DNA from: Collinsella sp.
Lineage (GTDB): Bacteria > Actinomycetota > Coriobacteriia > Coriobacteriales > Coriobacteriaceae
Direction of reading: 5' to 3'
Length of the DNA: 7,785 nucleotides
Assembly (NCBI GenBank): GCA_019419405.1
Contig: DYAA01000073.1
Span: forward strand, 1 to 7,785
This document shows, piece by piece, positions 5,317 through 7,785 of this stretch. Under the pieces are notes generated by a model. It was not told the origin of the DNA. It made no database searches and saw nothing but the letters and a program-made list of their open reading frames with translations. The position numbers and the translations under genes were made by a program. Position 1 is the first letter of the stretch. Every line of letters begins with the position of its first letter.

Positions 5317-7263
5317 CTAGAACGTTCCGCCGCCGCCTCCGCCGACGCCGCCACCGCCGCCACCGGAAAAGCCGCCGCCGCTGCCGCCGCTCGAGCTATC
5401 GGAACTCGAAGCCAGCTCGCGGATGGTCTCGTGATACACCTCGTTGAACGAATCGAGCGGAGACTCGTTGCCGTAGTGATGGTAATACCACCAGTAGCAG
5501 GGGTAGTTGTCGTAGAAATCGTCGCTGTTGCGCAGATCCGCAGGCACGGCCTCGGCCAGCTGTCGCAGCACTTCTTTCGAAACGCCCAGGGCAACGCCCA
5601 TCACCAGCAGTTTGTTCCACAAGATTAGGTCGCTGGGGATAGCCTCCTTCAGGCGCGTAAAGTCCTCGAGCCAATGCTTGAGCGCCTTGCAGCGAGCCGC
5701 CACCTCGGCGCCCTCCGGCGTGTAACGGCGGAAGGTGCAGCTCAGGACAAAGCCCACGATCGTAACGGGGATCGAGATCATAGCGGCACCGACGTTGGCA
5801 TCCGCAAAGTCGGTATAGAACAGAGAGCCCAGAATGCCAAAGACAATGATGATGCCGAGAACCAGGCCGGCCACCATCGCGATAGTGCCATCCGATGCAA
5901 TAAGCTCGCGCGCCTCCAGCTTGCCCTTAACTGTGCTCTGATAGTCCTCGAGCTTGTCGCCAACAGATGTGGTGCGCTCGCTAGCGTACTCCTCCAACTC
6001 GCTAAACGTGCGCGAACGGACTCCGTCCTTATCGGGCTTAACGCCAGCAAAGAAGACCTTGAGCACGTCGCGATCGATGCCGTCCTTCTTGGCAGCCTTC
6101 CAGGCCTCGTCGGTCACTGTGATGCGATACGTCTGCTCCTCTTTTTCGCGACGGAGCAGACCCTTCTTCTTGGTCTCGGTCGCTTCTTCCAGCTTGATCA
6201 CGCGGTCGTCGGTGAGCTTCATAAGTGTGGCGATATATGCCTGATCGGGCACGTCGTTCCAGCTCATGAGAGCTGCAAGCACCGCGGGATGGTCGGCCGA
6301 GGGCACATCGCGGAAGTACTCGTCCTGGAAGAGTGGCTTGGGCTTGGGCCTGCGCAGCTTAAGCATCACGATCACACCGGTATAGGCAACCGCCACGACA
6401 ACACACACCACGGCAATCGCGCCGGCAACCGCACGCGCGTGCTCACGGCGAGCGTTGGCCTCGTCGGCCCATTCCTTCTCTTCGCTCAGAATCGTCGACA
6501 TGCGCTCTTCGCTCGAGGCGGCGAGCTGCGGCACCCAGTCGTTGGGGAAGGCGATGCGTGCCTCGGCGAATTCTCCCTCATGCACGCAGGGAATGGTATA
6601 GGTGACCATGGGCTCGTCCGCATCGAGTGACACGTCGCCCGTCAGCGGGCCGTGGCCCCATGCGCGGAAGTTATCGCCCTTGACGGCGGCCGTCCCGGCA
6701 GCGGCATTTGCAAAGTAGACTTCCATCTCGACGTCATCGGAGTCCGCAGACCAGCCGTCACCCACAAATTTCCAGTAGAGCTCGGCGGTATCGGCCCAGT
6801 TCATAACCGCACCGGTCATGGAATAACTCACGTAGTAGATTGCGCTGTCGCCGCTCTCGTGAGGGCTGAACACCTTAATCTTTACGCCGTCGTCGGACTG
6901 CTCCACCGTGTAAACGCCGTCGTCGCCTTTGTTTGCGCTGTCGACCTTGTTAAACGCAGTGTCGTCTTCCTCGACGCTCAGCACATTGACGACCACCGAG
7001 CCGCCTTGCTGGTTAGAGCCTGTATTGATATCCCAATACACGCCGTTAATGTCATCGTCGAAATCGAACTGGCGTCCCTCGACAACGGTCAGCGAGCCAT
7101 CGGCCTCGACCGTGGCACCGATATAGGTTTGGCTCATGGAGTAGCCGTCGGCGTGCGCGGCGGCAGGCAGCAGCAACAACGCAAGCGCGACGAGTGCGCA
7201 GACGGAAGCGAATCGCGCAAACAGGCGGCGCTGCCGACAGGGCTGGGCAACGGGGGCGTTCAT
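5317..7263 (-). CDS. DUF2207-family membrane protein with glycine-rich C-terminus
   Basis: A 648-residue predicted membrane protein of unknown function. Order: a signal peptide (about 1-38; RRLFARF, then a Leu/Ala-rich core ending AAAHA), an extracytoplasmic domain (about 40-275) opening with a repeated DG/VEADGSL pattern typical of DUF2207 proteins, a transmembrane helix (about 280-302) followed by basic KLRRPKPKP, a cytoplasmic stretch with a winged-helix-like part (DHPAVLAALMSWNDV, then LTDDRVIKLEE), two helices (about 461-483 and 492-511), a soluble part with YCYWWYYHHYGN-like aromatic cluster, and a Ser/Gly tail of GGG runs ending GGTF. The GGGxF-type tail is common in this family. The ATG at 7261-7263 is chosen because AAAGGA lies 7 nt upstream and the signal peptide then has a normal length; an ATG at 7299 adds 12 residues with no good ribosome site. 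Probably monocistronic. Confidence 0.92.
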   Translation of the reverse strand: MNAPVAQPCRQRRLFARFASVCALVALALLLLPAAAHADGYSMSQTYIGATVEADGSLTVVEGRQFDFDDDINGVYWDINTGSNQQGGSVVVNVLSVEEDDTAFNKVDSANKGDDGVYTVEQSDDGVKIKVFSPHESGDSAIYYVSYSMTGAVMNWADTAELYWKFVGDGWSADSDDVEMEVYFANAAAGTAAVKGDNFRAWGHGPLTGDVSLDADEPMVTYTIPCVHEGEFAEARIAFPNDWVPQLAASSEERMSTILSEEKEWADEANARREHARAVAGAIAVVCVVVAVAYTGVIVMLKLRRPKPKPLFQDEYFRDVPSADHPAVLAALMSWNDVPDQAYIATLMKLTDDRVIKLEEATETKKKGLLRREKEEQTYRITVTDEAWKAAKKDGIDRDVLKVFFAGVKPDKDGVRSRTFSELEEYASERTTSVGDKLEDYQSTVKGKLEARELIASDGTIAMVAGLVLGIIIVFGILGSLFYTDFADANVGAAMISIPVTIVGFVLSCTFRRYTPEGAEVAARCKALKHWLEDFTRLKEAIPSDLILWNKLLVMGVALGVSKEVLRQLAEAVPADLRNSDDFYDNYPCYWWYYHHYGNESPLDSFNEVYHETIRELASSSDSSSGGSGGGFSGGGGGGVGGGGGGTF

Positions 7264-7270
7264 AGGCACA

Positions 7271-7276
7271 TCCTTT
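7271..7276 (-). promoter_or_regulatory. Ribosome binding site deciding the DUF2207 start
   Basis: AAAGGA on the minus strand, 7 nt before the ATG at 7261-7263. The alternative ATG at 7299 lacks a comparable site. Confidence 0.7.
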
Positions 7277-7375
7277 GTCTGTGATACCAACAGCGTCATT
7301 GTCCCACGTTTGCGGGTTCATGTGACGAACATCTAGGCCAGCGGAGTATCAAACGGGACGAAAGTCACGCCCGCC

Positions 7376-7421
7376 GCCGGCACCTGGGGACGTTCCTTAT
7401 CTGCCGGCAATCTGGGACACT
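7376..7421. repeat. REP-like hairpin with GGGGACGTTC core
   Basis: GCCGGCA/TGCCGGC (7376-7382 with 7402-7408) encloses GGGGACGTTCCTTA (7386-7399); a related GGGACACTCCTT follows at 7414-7425. The ten bases GGGGACGTTC also occur, in reverse, inside the REP-like unit at 4883-4909. This suggests one repeat family. Confidence 0.4.
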
Positions 7422-7457
7422 CCTTGGCATAGCCCGCTCCGGCAATAGATACCACTT

Positions 7458-7640
7458 CATAGCTCCATCACAGGTGTAGCGGCTTTGTGTGGGCGCGGCA
7501 TGCGCTGATTGAGCCGCCAGTTGAGGGGCATAAAGCAGTTGAGCGAAAACGGTTTGCCCCTTTGCCGTCCGCTCGAGGATCATGTCCCCCTTTTCCGCGG
7601 AAACCCCGGCAGTTGCGAAGAGCTGCCGGGGTTTCTGTCG
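7458..7640 (+). ncRNA. Candidate small RNA ending in an intrinsic terminator
   Basis: No gene is visible between the DUF2207 start and 7772 (about 500 nt), but the plus strand offers a promoter-like TTGGCA (7424-7429), 16-nt spacer, TAGATA (7446-7451), then three hairpins: GCGGCT/AGCCGC (7479-7484 with 7512-7517) enclosing GCGC/GCGC, AGGGGCA/TGCCCCT (7524-7530 with 7555-7561), and a terminator. It does not match the SRP RNA, tmRNA or RNase P RNA signatures I know, and I see no convincing 6S layout. Speculative. Confidence 0.25.
7600..7635 (+). terminator. Strong GC-rich intrinsic terminator
   Basis: A perfect 13-bp stem GAAACCCCGGCAG/CTGCCGGGGTTTC (7600-7612 with 7623-7635) with a 10-nt loop. 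The plus strand continues TGTCGTTTGA, a modest T-rich tail; the minus strand has none. So it should act on plus-strand transcription, yet no plus-strand gene precedes it. Confidence 0.65.
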
Positions 7641-7672
7641 TTTGAGGGCTAAATTGATTGACGACGATTAAG

Positions 7673-7695
7673 GTGCCGAGCCGGTGGTCCGGCAC
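7673..7695. repeat. Small hairpin upstream of the last gene
   Basis: GTGCCG/CGGCAC (7673-7678 with 7690-7695), perfect 6-bp arms with an 11-nt loop, about 80 nt before the start at 7772. Possibly an operator; weak alone. Confidence 0.25.
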
Positions 7696-7758
7696 GCGCA
7701 ACGCGCGGCCTCAGCAACTTGCAGGCCACGGCAGCGTCTCCCCCACCGCGCCCCGCGC

Positions 7759-7764
7759 TATACT
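7759..7764 (+). promoter_or_regulatory. -10 box of a probable leaderless gene
   Basis: TATACT, 5 of 6 to consensus, ends 7 nt before the ATG at 7772, so transcription should begin at or next to the start codon. No good -35 is seen 16-18 nt upstream. Confidence 0.5.
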
Positions 7765-7771
7765 CGTCCGC

Positions 7772-7785
7772 ATGGACATCAACGC
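7772..7785 (+). CDS. Start of a plus-strand gene, first four codons
   Basis: ATG GAC ATC AAC GC begins here and runs off the right edge (M-D-I-N). No Shine-Dalgarno sequence precedes it (upstream is CGTCCGC), but the TATACT box at 7759-7764 is placed for leaderless translation, which is common in actinobacteria. Too short to identify; the start is inferred from the promoter spacing only. Confidence 0.4.

Noticed and set aside
5146..5628. A 160-codon plus-strand open frame across the DUF2207 3' end
   Set aside because: Most of it is antisense to the glycine-rich tail, giving poly-Ala; it starts inside the repeat region and has no ribosome site.
7365..7701. Two minus-strand open frames of 72 and 77 codons
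   Set aside because: They cover the hairpins and repeats, lack ribosome sites, and have unconvincing Arg/Pro/Ser-rich composition.

Overview
The window reads as a GC-rich chromosome segment of a Coriobacteriia-type actinobacterium. A gut Collinsella or close relative is my best guess, from codon style, protein wording, strong Shine-Dalgarno sites and the character of the intergenic repeats; no taxonomic marker gene is present, so this is inference. There is no rRNA, tRNA, CRISPR array, complete transposon or prophage gene in it.

Layout, left to right. Positions 1-1203 (minus strand) hold a two-component system: an OmpR/PhoB-type response regulator followed, 9 nt later, by the first 174 residues of a small two-helix sensor kinase of the BceS type, which runs off the left edge. 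Families of this type usually pair with a BceAB-like peptide-detoxification ABC transporter, which would lie outside the window. Positions 1383-2090 (minus) encode an unrecognised acidic protein. Positions 2338-3945 (minus) encode complete bifunctional PurH, the last two steps of IMP synthesis, standing alone without other pur genes. Divergently from purH, 4223-4864 (plus) encodes a GNAT-family N-acetyltransferase. Positions 5317-7263 (minus) encode a secreted-then-anchored DUF2207 membrane protein with a poly-glycine tail. At 7772 a new plus-strand gene probably begins as a leaderless message.

The genes are ordinary housekeeping or accessory genes, and I see no multi-gene novel system. The interest is in the intergenic DNA, which is unusually structured: a ~95-nt two-part stem-loop element abutting the purH stop codon whose G-U pairs favour the plus strand; a perfect 10-bp hairpin and a terminator-like hairpin between purH and the next gene; a 22-bp operator-like palindrome in the purH leader; a CCCCCGCTCGC motif shared by the purH and response-regulator upstream regions; tandem REP-like repeats and a 27-bp inverted repeat pair around a strong bidirectional terminator between the GNAT and DUF2207 genes; and a possible small RNA ending in a strong GC hairpin at 7600-7635.

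Functionally the genes look independent: envelope stress sensing (two-component pair), purine synthesis (purH), acetyl transfer (GNAT) and an envelope protein of unknown role (DUF2207). All assignments rest on reading translated sequence and motifs by eye; no database search was made.
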